This document shows, piece by piece, positions 23,629-37,085 of a stretch of 64,000 bases of DNA. How positions within the stretch are numbered: the stretch's first letter is position 1; each line of letters begins with the position of its first letter. Under the pieces are notes generated by a model. That model was given only the letters and a program-made list of their open reading frames with translations. It did no database searches and was not told the DNA's origin. The DNA comes from Phoenix dactylifera (Eukaryota > Streptophyta > Magnoliopsida > Arecales > Arecaceae), in assembly GCF_009389715.1 (NCBI RefSeq), contig NC_052392.1, positions 38,807,410 through 38,871,409 on the forward strand. The letters run 5' to 3'. A program made the translations under genes and the position numbers.

Positions 23629-24579
23629 CTATGAAAACACGCAAGCATTGTATGCAGGTACAATAACTATTAGAAAACTTCATTACAACTTAGAGCCTCT
23701 TCATAACAAACTACTCTTTGGATTGACAGACTACATATATACCACCTCTTATGGGACCACGTAATATCTCAAGTTAATTCACCAAAGTGTCACCATACGC
23801 CCATTCTTGTGGTAATTGTTCTTTTTAGTTGCATAATGAAATGTTAGCCATGGGGATTAGGGATAATAAACAATGGCACTACTGATTTTAAACAGTCTAG
23901 TAGCAGCCCTATTTGTAACATAATATATTGTTACCAGCTTACTATTGTATTATACAAGCAAATGGAAACCAACAACTGTGTGGGGCTGGAGTGGTCTGCT
24001 GCCCACTTGTTCTAAACCTTAGGTTTTCTAAATCCAGACATCAACAAGCCAGCCTTTGGACCAAATCTCGAGGTGGGCCTGCTTGACTATAATAAAAAAT
24101 ACTCCTTGAATTGTTGAAAAATATCAAGTTATCCAGAATATTCTTTTCTTACCGGAGTAATTTTCAGTATTATTTTTGTTAAAATATTTGTAGAAGAAGA
24201 GAAAAACAAGAAAAGAGAGAGAGAGAAAAGTAATTTTATTTTTTTGTTCCGTCATATTCGGTACATCTTACAGATTATATACACTTGTGTACAGACTCTA
24301 TATAAAGAAAATAATATAGACTGATATAGTATCACACTAACAATGAAAAATATTACTGACCGATACAAGTTGTTATGTGATCTCTAAAATCACTCTAACA
24401 AAATTATAATAATAAAAAAAATAATATCGGTTAGATACAGAATCACACTAATAAAGAAAATATTATGGGTGATGCGTGATCCATAAAATTATGCCAACAA
24501 TTCTTAAATTTTAAAATTAACTAAGCATCATTCAAGCCACAAGTTTTACATGTTTTTACTTTCTAAGCAAGCGGAAGTT

Positions 24580-24700
24580 CTATGTTTTTTTGAAAAAAAG
24601 AAATCAACTAGTAAACACTTGGGGCATCTTGCAAGGTTTGAACCAAGAAACCTCTTCCTGAATGTAAGTTTTATCTGTTCTAGCCTCTCCTATTCTTGGT
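24580..24700 (-). mobile_element. Candidate tRNA-derived SINE
   Basis: On the minus strand, GGTTCAAACC is a perfect B-box core. About 38 bp upstream lies TAGAACAG, which resembles an A-box. The arrangement fits a tRNA-derived SINE head, but neither a tail nor a target duplication was placed. Confidence 0.35.
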
Positions 24701-25699
24701 TTTATATAAATAGAATATAATATATCAATAATTTTATTATTTTTTTATTTTTATCATCTCAATTATTTCCAACATTTTTATGGATTCTGTACAATTCTTC
24801 CTGAATTTTGAGTCTTCGACTCTAGCCTGATTGTTGCCAAACTTGTGACTGCATTGTTGATGATATCCCTACTTTCGAGCATATTAGATAGAGGATGCAC
24901 TACTATATATCAAAGGATGTCTTGTGCATTCACATTATAGTAAAGGCATACGAGACCTTGTTTATATATCTCTTGGGTCACCTTCCCAAGAATTGCTAAC
25001 CTGGAAACATTGGTGCCTCCTAAGTACACCGAAAATATTATTTCATGCATTCCCAACAATAGTTGAAAAGCTGGTTGTAACCTTCTATAAGTAAATGCCC
25101 GTAATCAAGTTAGGTGTCACCTGTGCTCTCTGTATATCTGCCTCTCTTTTTTTTATACATATGTGACCCTTACATAGGCTAATAGTAGCTGATCCAGTCC
25201 ATGACAAATTCCTTTCAAATATTTTTCTCCTTTTTGTTTGTTCTGCTCTTGTTATTTCTCTACCATTCAGACAGCAGCTGGCCCAACCCTTGACATTAGC
25301 TCTGAAACTTCTCTTCTTAGTATAAGAAGTGAGAGGTTTTTGAACAGTAAAATGAGACCAAGTCCTGCTTTTCATCTCAGGTCTTAGTATCTTCAAGTCC
25401 AAACCACTTATGGTCCACCTAGAAAATGATATCTTCCCACTCCACCTCACAAAAGGACATAGCCGGATGAAAGAATGCGAAATAAAGAAATAATAATAAT
25501 ATATGAATTTTCATTAGTTGCCTCAAAAGTGTGCAAAGTATGGAACTCTTAGGATCTTGAGAAGTTGAACTGTATGCTATTCTGCTTCTGAAACTCACTC
25601 TAAGCCAAATGTGCAACCACAAACGGAAAGCATACAAAATTCACGGTGCCAATGCTCTATATGCAAGAATAAGGTGAATGAGAGTTTTCTCTTAATATT

Positions 25700-26000
25700 G
25701 CTCTACTTTTGTTTTTTGGTAAGGCTACTCACATAGCTCTGACATGAGCATAGCCAGCTACATCACTAGCAAAAAAACTACACAAAATAGAAGGACGTGC
25801 ATAAAAAGGATTTCTAATCAAAATACTTAGAAGTGCTAGGAGAGGATTTCTGACGTGAATAGAGCTAGAACAACTAAGACGTAAGAGGGAGAGGATAGAA
25901 AAAACTACCGTATAGTCTCTTACCTTCTCTTAAGCACATGTTTGAATCTTGGGTGATCCAGATCAGGCTAGCCCATCGTCGGCGATCCAACCAGACCTAA
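25700..26000 (-). mobile_element. Candidate SINE with LINE-like 3' tail
   Basis: The 3' end on the minus strand shares the phrase GGCTACTCACATAGCTCTGA (plus-strand reading), then CATGAGCATAGCCAGC, with the SINE at 58.2 kb, followed outward by a T-rich run. A B-box-like GATTCAAACAT and an A-box-like TAGGTCTGGTTGG lie upstream on the minus strand, about 51 bp apart. Head and tail are both plausible but worn. Confidence 0.4.
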
Positions 26001-27850
26001 AACAACTAGAAGCCACATGCATTTGAACTTGATAATTAAAACCAGGCCTCTTATATCCAATTTATTTTCTCTTTAGCCAGCGGTTAAAACAGTTGATGGC
26101 ATCCCATCAGAATTGCTCCCTTCCTTAAAATAGGTTAGGGCCAATCCTGTCATCAATAGGTTTTGTTTGTGCTGGATTTCAGATGGATCGAGACCCAATT
26201 TAGTATTTGTCTTGGCTTGTCATGTTAATTAGAGAGTGTGCATGAGACTCTTCCTTCTCCAAAATTTTGGGGGATAGAAGTCCAACATCCCGTTCTCGCA
26301 GAGATCACATCTTAAGATACTCATAGGCTGATTCCTACCTAAGATTGCGGTAGTTAAGACCCTTGGTTTCCTCTAGAAGCTCATTGCAGTAGTTAAGACC
26401 CTTCTTTTCCTCTAGAAGCTCATCTCTGACTTGCTGACTGTCATCCCACCTGCCTCCACTGTTCCAGAGCTTAATTTTCAAAATACCTTTAGACCCTTCG
26501 CTTTTGAGGTCATCGGACCGCCGTCATGGAGGCACGTAGCGATGCCTCATAGGCCTTCTCGATCAGGATGGTAGATGAACCGAGCACTCCAGCAACCCTA
26601 CCAGCTCGGCGTCTCGGTCGGAGCAATTTCCGACGGCGACCCATAGAATCATATTCCAATAAAATCTTAGTTTGCACCTTCATAATCAACATATATACTG
26701 TAGAAGGTATAATCATATATAACAGCTTCTATGTTTAAAATATTATGTTTAAAGCATTAATATTAAGCTTGTATGACCATATCATTATCAGTTACTATAA
26801 TATATTATTATTTGATAAGCTGCTGGGGTGATGTAAGTGGCTTCTCAAATATTTAAATGTCCTGGTCGCTGATTAGATGCATCATTGCTTGTGTTTGCAG
26901 TCCTCCATGGCTGCGGTCTTCCTCCCACCGAAAGAAATCTTTCTTCCTTTTCAGTGGGTCCCAGATGCCAACAGGAAATCCAAACGAAGGGCTCAGGTCT
27001 CGCGAGAATGTCAAACGTCTCGACCGGTTGTAGTTATTTATCTATTCCTCGAAAGCGTCTCGGCCTTCATCCAATGAGAAGTTTGGCCAGGAATCTCCGC
27101 AAGCGTTTCATCAAGTGGGGTTTCTTCTCGAATGATTCCCACGCTTTCTTGACGATGATGGGAGGAAGTGATGAAGCATCCAAGACCCACCGCATGTAAA
27201 ATACGTTCAAAATTCCTGGTCAGCAAGGGAGGCGTGGCCACCTTGATGTCTTCTCTTGTGACGAGAGTATTGGAAAGAAGTATGGGCTACGGGGAGAACA
27301 CGTTGAGTAATTCATGCTACAAGCTTCACATATTTCAAATTTAACACATGAAACTATGGGCCAGTGAGGAACGCTTAGTTTGATGGGGAGCTACTGGATT
27401 TGGTATGAAATTTTAGCTGCATGTCATGGACATGAGAGAATGCAAGCAAGGCCTTGTGAGGCATAACAACAGCATCTTCCTTTCCTTTTTGGGCATCATC
27501 ACCTATTGTAAGCATGTTGCTTGAGGGATATGATTTGCTTGGTTGTTTGTTACGTCTTCTTCTTCTTCTTCTTCAACTTTGATCGAGCCTCCAACTTCGG
27601 CTTGGTGTTAAGCATGGTGTGATCATTCTTATTTGGAATGTCAAGATAGTGTTTGAGATATAGAGAACAGTGTTAGTTCAAAGCCCTCTCTCCATGTATG
27701 AAAGGAGGTATCCGAGCTCAAGCTAAGTTTGAATAGTAGACGTTTAAGCTTGGCGCATTTGTGAAATTGAATTCGCTTGTTATGGACTTGAGTTCGAGCT
27801 ACTTTTTATATATTTACCAGTGCTAAATATTCAGACTTGGCTCTTTTATA
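26001..27850. other. Gene-poor intergenic stretch
   Basis: Short open frames on both strands have no recognisable protein motif. There is a small CTT microsatellite near 27556-27577. I see no supported gene. Confidence 0.5.
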
Positions 27851-28110
27851 AGCTGATCTTTAGACGAGGTTTAAATTTGGTTCATCCTGGTTTTTAACTG
27901 AACAAGCTCAATCAATCCTACTCTAATTAAAGGTGAGATTGAGCTGTTCATAAGCAAACAAAGTTTATTTGCAAAGCTAATCGGCCTTCTTCGTTTTACC
28001 TCGAATATTATAGGTTTTGAGGATCAAAATAATTGCCCACGATCACCTTTGATTCTGTGATCGCCTTTGATTCTGTCTCCATGGAAATTAAAGAATGCAT
28101 GTAATATGGC
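27851..28110. repeat. Direct repeat, copy 1 of about 250 bp
   Basis: This stretch is repeated at 28427-28664 in the same orientation with many small differences. Shared phrases include AACTGAACAAGCTC, GAGCTGTTCATAAGCAAAC and AATTGCCCACGATC. No coding content is seen, and it may be two copies of one mobile element or a local duplication. Confidence 0.75.
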
Positions 28111-28426
28111 TTGGATTTGTATCTCTAAAATCTCGCCTAACAACTCAGTCCGCCAATCAGATGATGATATGTGTCCATCAAAATCAACGACCAATGAAAT
28201 TTCTAAATAATTAACGTGACTGGCTACAACTCGATCGGCACAATCTCAATGTGCTTGAAAAAATTATTGTAACCAAGCAGATAAAAAAAGCATCGGATTA
28301 TAGTGCACCTAAAATGGAATATCCTAACCGCTCCAATCAATAGATATAGAAAGAGCTCAACTGCTCATCCGTGAATCGCATGATCCTAACCATGCAGATT
28401 CATTTAAATAATTGGCTCATTTATTG

Positions 28427-28664
28427 GCTGAGCTTTAAATGAAGTTCAAATCTGGCTCATCTTGGTTTTTTAACTGAACAAGCTCGATCAATCCTACTCT
28501 AAAGCTGAGCTTGAGCTGTTCATAAGCAAACAGAATTTTTATTTGCAAAGCTAATCTACCTTTTTCACTTGACCTCGAAGTTTGTAGGTTTGGAGGATCA
28601 AAACAATTGCCCACGATCGCGTTTGCTTCTGTCTTCATTGAAATTAAAGAAAGCATGCAATATT
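28427..28664. repeat. Direct repeat, copy 2 of about 250 bp
   Basis: Second copy of the repeat at 27851-28110. The two copies start 576 bp apart. Confidence 0.75.
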
Positions 28665-29639
28665 TGTGGTTTCAAAGGATTGAAGAATAAAAGAACATAT
28701 GACCTCGAAACCTTTCTTTCCAAGCAGTCCAACCAATCCACCCTACATCTCCTGCTGGATCCCAGTGGGAAGGAAGGAAAAACAAGAAAGGGCTCGTAGA
28801 AGTCAGTCCGAAAGAAGAGAGATGCATGTTCTCTGCTCTAATATTTATCTCTTCCAAAACAGACTTAAACATGAATCTTTGCTCCCGGTGATGTTAAAAT
28901 CACCGCTTATCCGAAAAGCTTAAGCTAATAGAATGTGAAATTTTTTAATAATGAGGTTAAAAAATGCGGAGACAGGACTCAGAACCTCTGATACCATATT
29001 AAAATCTTCACTTATCCCCAAAACTTAAATTTATAAGATGAGATAGATTTATTTATATATTTTATATTTTTTATAGGTAATTAATCATAAATGAAGACGA
29101 GACCATCGCAAGGAAAAATCATAATGTGTTCTATTTTTGCGGTCACTCATTTCTTAATAAAATCCCAATCCAATGATGCTAATTAAGACAATCACCCGAC
29201 CACTGAATTGCACAATTTTAATTAAAAATACAATATTTAATAAATTAATCGGGCAAAGAAAATCTTTCATATGGTTTGCTTGCCAATATAAGCGCTTTCC
29301 TTCTTTTACATGAAAATGTTTTTATCTTTTTTCTAAATACTTCATCAAAAATTTACTTTAATTTTATACATGGACCAAAAGTTTTAGATAAAACTACTAT
29401 AAAACTAAACATTATAGAAAAGTAGAAAGAGTATTACGGATACTCAATATGGTTTTTTTGACTTGTAAGTATTATGTTGTATATTTTACACCCGACATCT
29501 TGATATTAGATTTGCAATTATGTTTCTGGATGTCAATAATTCATGCATGCACTCGCATTACAAATGTAGCCAGGAGCCCTGCGACAAGACTAACCAAAAA
29601 AAGAAAAAACCAAACAAATACATAAACAAGCTTCAATCT
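28665..29639. other. Gene-poor intergenic stretch
   Basis: AT-rich. Two related phrases (TTAAAATCACCGCTTATCC near 28893 and TTAAAATCTTCACTTATCC near 29009) hint at another small degenerate duplication. No gene is supported. Confidence 0.45.
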
Positions 29640-29790
29640 TAGTCTTTTTCTGATATGATATACCGTACTGAATCGAAATGGTATGAAACGTACCATACCG
29701 TACTGATTTAATATCGATATATGGTGTTTCTGTATCGAGTGTATCGGTATAGTGACAGAATAGCACCGACACAAAAGCGGAGATGGTATA
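29640..29790. mobile_element. GGTACCG-type element, copy C (very degenerate)
   Basis: Contains ATACCGTACTG, CGTACCATACCGTACTG and related words in both orientations, like copies A, B and D. Ends could not be placed. It is followed by a GT run and 21 consecutive G at 29818-29838. Confidence 0.4.
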
Positions 29791-31150
29791 ATTTGTTTTC
29801 TTTATGTGTGTGTGTGTGGGGGGGGGGGGGGGGGGGGGTGATAAACGCATTAGATGGCCAGCCCCAGGCCACCCCTACCTAACTGAAGAGAATTAGGCCA
29901 CCAGGATGCAGCAAAAGTCCTGAGATTTTTTCTTCTTCTCCCCTTTTTGGTAGGCTTCCTTGACAAATCTAATAACCTTTATTGGAACATTGAGAATCCT
30001 AAATCAATTCTAACAGTGACATCTCATCACTCAAAAATGCACTCATGCGTTCATATCCAGGGATGTCTCAAGTGTACCTCATTTGGTAGCTCTAAAATCT
30101 CAACGACCAAACCACAGCTTTGGAACCTATGAACGAGCTCGAGGAAATGAACTAGGTTGGATTGGATCTAGCTAAAGCGGACCCACCATTTTGATCAAGA
30201 TTAAACAATGGTGGCGGTTTGTAGTGGGACAAAAAAAACCGATAAACTGGTTCGGTTTTCTTATAATTAATTGATCTCATTCGTATGAAACAAGCGCAAG
30301 GAACGAAGCTTGGCGAGTCCGTTTCTTGGCCGGCGAGATTTACTGCGCTACGAGCGGAGAAATGAAGGCAAGAGCGCTCTACGAAACGTTCTCTCACGCG
30401 TGTCTCGATATTTAGAGGAGCTGGTCAGGATTACTGTAAAACCGCTGGCTGGAATCAGTGGCTGGCTGCACTCGTCAGCATAGAAACTTTAGACTGGTTT
30501 GGATAGCTAACCACCCTTCAAATATATCTAATTATTAAAATTTATTGTCTTATCAGTTAATTAGTAAATAATTTTATTTGTTGTTTTGGTGGTGTCGCCC
30601 TGGACAATGGTCCAATTTAGATGCAGAATTGGTACTAATCGCTGGAGTTTCCAACTCGTCTGCCATTCAGATTGGAGAGATTAGGTAGGATCATTAACCG
30701 CCTCTATAATTGGTAGAGTTGAATAGCGGAAGAACGGCTTTGAACGGTGCTCCAATGTTGGCTCCAGTCTGAAATAGAAAAAATGAAGAAGTCCCGAGAC
30801 GTATCAGATGAATATCTTCATGATAACGAAAAAATAGATAGGGAGAAAAGTTTGCTTGGTTAAAATTATTTCATCCTGCCCTAAATCAACTCCTCCCGTA
30901 TTATATACTTCTCAAGTTAATCCACAACGTTTCGAACTTAATGAAGTCGATTATAGAAAACTATGCTACCGTATCTCAGCGGAAAAAGTCTTAAATCTAA
31001 CTTGCATGTCCTAACGTACTAAATATGCTGGAAGTCGGCTACAGTAGTAATATTTGTAAGCAAAACCCTAAAAATGTTCTTTTTTTAAATAAAAAAATAA
31101 AAGAAAAAAAAGAAAGGCAAGCCGCGCACAACCCCAACCAAAGTCTCTAA
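29791..31150. other. Gene-poor intergenic stretch
   Basis: Starts with a GT/poly-G tract. The rest holds no recognised gene; short frames near 30150-30400 lack family resemblance. Confidence 0.45.
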
Positions 31151-31159
31151 AAAGACCTC

Positions 31160-31240
31160 CCAGGTGGTAGCACAGTTGGAACGGAGCTAAGATTCTACCG
31201 GAGTGGCCCAGATTCGAAATGCGCGGGCGTTGATTAAATG
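31160..31240 (+). mobile_element. Candidate tRNA-derived SINE head
   Basis: TAGCACAGTTGG at 31168-31179 fits the tRNA A-box consensus TRGCNNAGYNGG exactly. GATTCGAAATG at 31211-31221 is a B-box-like word. Their 43-bp spacing is what a tRNA has. The sequence does not fold convincingly as a working tRNA, so a SINE head or tRNA relic is more likely. The 3' end is not determined. Confidence 0.45.
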
Positions 31241-32230
31241 CGGAGACCGGATGCCCTCCGTCTGATTTGTCCGATGGAGTTGCCATCTGATCATTCGATA
31301 CTGAGGTGGTGCTGGAATGACGTACTTATATATGGAAAGAGTTGCCATGCTGGTAGAGCTCCCCACGGGTCGGAAAGGGTATTAATGTATTATCTATCCG
31401 CATCGGACATTTCCTAGTGGAAAAGAAGCCTCGTGGGGGCTGCTACGCAGGTGGGGTTAATTCCCCTCCCCTTTTTCTCCTTTTTCATAGCAAAAAAAAA
31501 AAAAAAATCTTTGAAAATACTTCCATGCCTATATGATGATTCACATCGCAAAGGACTCTAATGATTGAAAACGGAACTAAAGCCGGCATCCAGCCATATC
31601 AAGCCACCATCAAATCCACTGGATCCTGTGCCAACTATTACTGCCAAAGCACTCCTCAATCATACAAAACCACCTCAGACTAAACCAAAGCTTAACCTTA
31701 AATTTTGCATACTAATATCACTAGCAAAACCTACATAACATGCTACGCACTCTTAAGCTCCTTCAAGAAGAGATCACATTGCCACTTTGCCAATGCCAGG
31801 CTAACCAATTTACTATAAGCTATTTGTGAAAGTAAACTGTGTCATGGATGTTCGAGTCCCCGTGCGTTTATTAATTCGAAGAATTTAACGTCTGATTCTT
31901 TCTTTGACCAAACTATAACATGTTCTCTCACCATTAGCATTTAGGTTTTAGTTCTATACATATTCATTCAAGATTTGCAGACACTTACACTTGTATTGCA
32001 CAAACTTATAATTATTCTTATACATAGTTATATTATCCCTGTACACACTTATATTTGTGTGTATACAGTTGTTTGTATCTTTACGCAGATTGGGTTCTAA
32101 CCATGTATAGCCATTGTGAACCAAAAATTAGAGGAACTTTGGAACTTAAAAGCACTTGTTAAAGTTTGAGTCAGCAAGGACTAAATGTTCTAATTTGTTA
32201 TTAAATATGTGAAGTAAAATTTTGACAAGA

Positions 32231-32713
32231 AATTATTGATGGACCAGATCTAATAAATTAAGGGATTTTTTGCATAAATACCTTTTCAAAATTGATATTT
32301 GCATGTATACCCTCATAAAACACTTATTTTGCCATTCTATTCTTTTTTTATTTTTATTTTTGCATGTATACCCATACTATCTAATGACGTTAAAAAATTA
32401 ACGGTTTCAAATTAAAATAACTAAAATACTCTTAATAGGTAGACATGCAATAGATCGCGATTCCGATAGCAGGAAAAGAAGACAGGGACAATAGCGTAAT
32501 TTTAAAATTTTATTTTATTTTTAATTAATATAAATATGATTTTTCTTAACATCTTAGAACAACCGTTATATTACGGGTAACAGAATTTTACGAGGGTATA
32601 CATGTAAATATTAATTTTGGAAGGGTATTCATGCAAAATCCAATATTTAAAAAGGTATTCATGGAAAAAACCCTAACTTAAATTCGTCTATTAGATCTGG
32701 TCTATTTAATAAT
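32231..32713. mobile_element. Foldback MITE with long inverted ends
   Basis: The left arm from 32231 and the right arm to 32713 are imperfect inverted copies over roughly 85-120 bp. Shared words include AATTATT, ACCAGATCTAATA, GGATTTT/AAAATCC and GCATGTATACCCTC. No coding capacity. The family and the target duplication are uncertain. Confidence 0.65.
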
Positions 32714-32792
32714 TTTTTTAATTTGAAGAATGGTTTTGATGCAATATTGAGGTTGTTCTATTGCGATTTGAGAGTCATGATTCAAAATAATG

Positions 32793-32899
32793 AAAAATGA
32801 ACTCTAAACGGCCCTTGGTATCAAATGTTATATATAAGCACTAGAAAGCCTTTTGATGTGTAAAAATGAACTCTAAACGGCCCTTGGTATCAAATGTTA
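32793..32899. repeat. Perfect 38-bp direct repeat in the promoter region
   Basis: Identical 38-bp units at 32793-32830 and 32862-32899, offset by 69 bp, lie just upstream of the plus-strand membrane protein gene. The candidate TATA element sits between them. Confidence 0.9.
32831..32838 (+). promoter_or_regulatory. Candidate TATA box of the 33.1-kb gene
   Basis: TATATAAG about 280 bp upstream of the start codon. A CT microsatellite at about 32942-32971 would fall in the 5' untranslated region, which is common in plant genes. Confidence 0.4.
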
Positions 32900-32938
32900 G
32901 TCATCTCGCGCAATATTGCAGATAAAACTCCTATCGTC

Positions 32939-32975
<37 letters not shown>

Positions 32976-33116
32976 ACTTTGGACTGAGAACTTCGAAACG
33001 CCTCTTTTGCCTTCTATTTTATACCCTCAGGCTAGCCTCTCAATCGCCAGATTGGCTTCGTTTCTCCGTCTCTCCAGATTCAGGCCTCTTCCCTTCTTGT
33101 TGTTCTTATCGGCGCC

Positions 33117-36100
33117 ATGGAAGAGCCCGTCGATTTCCAGGACTGGGAGCTCCTCCAGACTTCCGAGGTGGCCGCCGCCGCCGAAAATTTGAAGCATTTG
33201 GGGGAGTTGGAGGCCGACTCCGACGACGGCGGGGCCATCAAGTCCGACTACTTCGCGCTGGACTCCGACGCTAGGTACCCCAAAAGAGCCGCCTTGGCAG
33301 GAGGGGACAGCCAGGAGGAAGAGGGCCTCGCCGACTCCGATAACCCTAGCTGGGTCGACCCGGAATCCGACTCCCAGTACCTCGGCCGGCCCAAGGGGGT
33401 GCTGGGACTCGCCGGGATCGGATTACCCCGCAGGGATTTGGGCGGGTTTTGGTCGGATGAGTCCTCAGATGGCCAAAGGTCCCAGCTTGTTAGCGAAAAG
33501 GGGGATCTTGGCCATGCGGGGGATTCCAGGTTTGAATTGGATTTCGAAGGGATCGAGGATGGGCATCAGAATTCCGATAACAATGATGCGAGCTGTGGAG
33601 GGATTGGGGAGACTGGCGGAGGTGAGACGGGGAAGAAGGAGCCTGGTAAAATGGACTCTGATGCATCGGTGGAAATGGTGGACAAGAGAGTTCCTTCAGA
33701 AACTGTCTCGGTTAGTGGAGGAGAGAAGAGGGTGATGGTGTGGTGGAAGCTGCCGCTGGAGCTCCTAAAGTTCTGTGTTTTTAGGGTGAAGCCGGTTTGG
33801 TCCATCTCCATAGCTGCTGTGGTTTTGGGGTTTCTGATGCTGGGAAGGAGATTGTATAAGATGAAGCATAAGAGCAGAAGCATTCCACTCAAGGTCAGCA
33901 TCGATGACAAGGTGAGTGTGCTTTTTTATATATCAGATTGATTATTACTTCTCTTTAAATAGGAAAATGTAAACTCTAGCAAAAAAAATATTCTTCTTTT
34001 CTATTTTTTCCTTGTTGATTCTGGGTAAATGCGTGCTTATAGGCTTTACCATAATGCGTATGTATTGCTAAACCACAGCACTTATAATTTGCACACGATT
34101 TTCTAATGACCTTAAGATTACTGGAAACTTTGAGCTAACGATATGCTATTCCCATTACTCTTCCTGGAAATTGTCTAAAAATATTAATGGGTTCTTTATG
34201 AAAGTCCATGAAATTTGTCCACATGAATTTTATTTTCTTAGTTTTATTTCTGAGAGTTTCTTGTAAATTTTCACGTGAAATTTGTTTACTGAGTTGTTGG
34301 AAATTTCGTAATTATAACTTCTAGAATTTTGTTTGGTTAACACTAACTCGAAATTAATGCATCACATGTCCACCTGCTGAAACTGCAGCATATGCCAACT
34401 GCTGTTTCACATGCCACAAGAGTTTCATATGGGCAGTGGCCCTGGAGGCCGACGTTCATTTATTTGTTGTCAGGATGGACCAATAAATCATTAGCAATGG
34501 AGAAATTAAAGATATTAATACTATATCAGGAAATAAGGACAAGCTGAGGTCTCTAGTAGATTGTTTGGGTCTAGCATTGGTATTCTTTAAACATGTCTCC
34601 TTGTCGTGTTTCCTTCCTTTAATAAGCCTTCGCATCTACAACTAGAAAAGGATGATTTTGTATTTGTAATTCTTGGTTTATACTTGGTTGACTTTATGCA
34701 TATTGTGTTTGTATGCATTGTGATATATGCATGCAATTATCTAAGAGAATTCTACAGGTAAGAAGGAAGAAGCTTGAAAACCTTGAGAAGCTTTATGAAT
34801 AAAAAATTTGGCATGCACTCATTTTATGAGAGGTGAAAACAACTTTTGACAGCCATTTAAATGGTGAGAAAATATTTACATGAAAGGCAATCCATGTTTC
34901 TTTCTAGTATATTCCTTGCTAGTCTCTAATGCCTTTCCCAAATCTGTTGGTTATTTTTAAAAGGTGGCTATAATATGCAGTCTGTACATGCAGACATATT
35001 TGTGGTTACATATTAATTAAACAAAATGATAACAATGGTAGTACTTTTTTTGTAAGATAATAATGATATTAATAATAATAACAACTAACAAGTAGTGCTT
35101 GCTATTGACTACTTCAAACCTAGCAGCAATTGCTATAACATAATTTAACACATTAACAGTAATAGTACCCATATCCTGTTCGTCCAGAACCCACATTCAA
35201 CCTATCCATCAAATTGTTCCAGCTCCATCCACAAGCCCACATAAGAGTAGGCTGCATATACGGCCTCACAATGCTGAGAAAGCTGAATATACAGCTGCTC
35301 TATGCTAAAGAAGCTGCATGTGGTGCTGCATAATGGTAAGTGGACCGTCTTTTCACCCTATATGCAGTCTGACCACATGTAAGCAATGCAGGGCGTTTAG
35401 GGGACTGCATCTGCATATGTGGCCTTCAATCAATTGTGTCATAATCTCTTTGCATATTGAACTTCCATTGGTTCTTGTAGTCAATTATGCTACCAGCCTC
35501 CCCCCCCCAAAAAAAAAAAAAAAAAAAAGAGGAAAAAAAAGAAGAAAAGTTGAAGATTTGATAAGAAAGGAAATGCTTTTTATGTTAGTCAATCTACTAC
35601 TTCAAGGAGTACTCAAAAAATTGAAGAAGAGATGTCATCTTTGCTGAAGGATGACAAAATGATCTCTTGCTGGTTGCTTTATAAAGAGACTAGGCAGCGA
35701 ATTATGGTGTCTGCCATTTTATGGACTGTAAACGTTTTCATGGAAAGAATCATTTTAAAGCTTGGTTCAGTATGCTCTACGGTTGCTTAAGAACATTGAA
35801 ACTGATATCATGAGATTTTTTTAATTCTTCTGTGGTGGACAGCAGTCCAACTACGCATAGGTGGGGGACTTTTTACTTTTGGAGACCTATGCAGTGGTTT
35901 TGCTGCTCCTGCTTATCTCATATTTTTTTATGATCTTATTATTTCTAGAGACTCACACTCTCTTTCATAGAAAAGTTTCTGATTACTGTTTTCGTTCCTT
36001 GGATGGTTTTGGAACATGATAACAAGAATGGTCAAATGTATGCTTTGTGCCCTTTTTTTTCTTTTGTTGGAGAATGCTTTGTGCCTTTGCCTGCCATTTG

Positions 36101-37021
36101 TTTTTCGTACTTTTAGCTCATTCTTTGAATGTTCTCCTGATTTAGTAAATAATTTTAACTAAAGTGCTGGAAATAGTGATAGAATCATAGTGTTAGTGAA
36201 TTAAGAAAGATTAGTTTCCTCTTGCAATGGTGTAAAAGACCCACTGTTGCTGTTCTTATTTTTGTTAATGTTCTTCAATTATATTCCTTTTTGTAATCTG
36301 TGTTTAATCGTAGGGAACATTAAAACTGCCTTCCAAGCAATCATTGTTTTTAACATTATCGCATGGCTACTAAATATAAAATTCATTTTCCCACATTAAG
36401 TGTGCAGGTTGACATTACTTCAATTTGATTAACTTAGAAAACATATAACAAAGTTTTTAAGCGTATGACAGTCTGGACTTGAACATATGAGTGACACTAT
36501 GAGATTAAAGAAAAGGGTGCTTGCATGAAGTCTTGGCGAGGACACAGCACATACAGCATCCAGTCATGTGCAGTGTACACCAAATTTTAGGAAATAAAAA
36601 GAAAGAAAGCAATGCATGTGAAAAAAAATATGTAGTTCGGTAAAAATATTAAATAGGAGATTATACCATAGAGTCAGAGGGAGGTTCTCTAGGTCCTAAC
36701 TCGGACACAGGCATGCACATAGAGGTAGAAATAGAAAGAAACAGGATTTATTATGGAAGAGTTTAGTTGCCAGTTTTACTGGGAAAACTAGTCAGGACGT
36801 GAAGAAGAATTGAGAGTTAGGATAAGGTCAGAGAAGTTCTATTATTTTGGGATTGGCTGACTGGAAGTTGGACAAGATGAAAGAGGGAAAAAAAGTCAAA
36901 AAAATGTCCATTGATTAATTTCTTGTTTATGAGTTTTTTTATGACAACCATATATTTTCATCATAGGGGGAAAAAATGACTGGGTGTAAATCCCTAACTT
37001 CTGTATTTGTGTGTGCGCGCG

Positions 37022-37085
<64 letters not shown>

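Noticed and set aside
26510-27241. Several short frames on both strands in GC-richer DNA
   Set aside because: None carries a recognisable motif and they overlap one another; no splice-consistent model could be built.
31850-31875. GTTCGAGTCC word resembling a tRNA B-box
   Set aside because: No A-box upstream and no cloverleaf; likely chance or a remnant too short to call.
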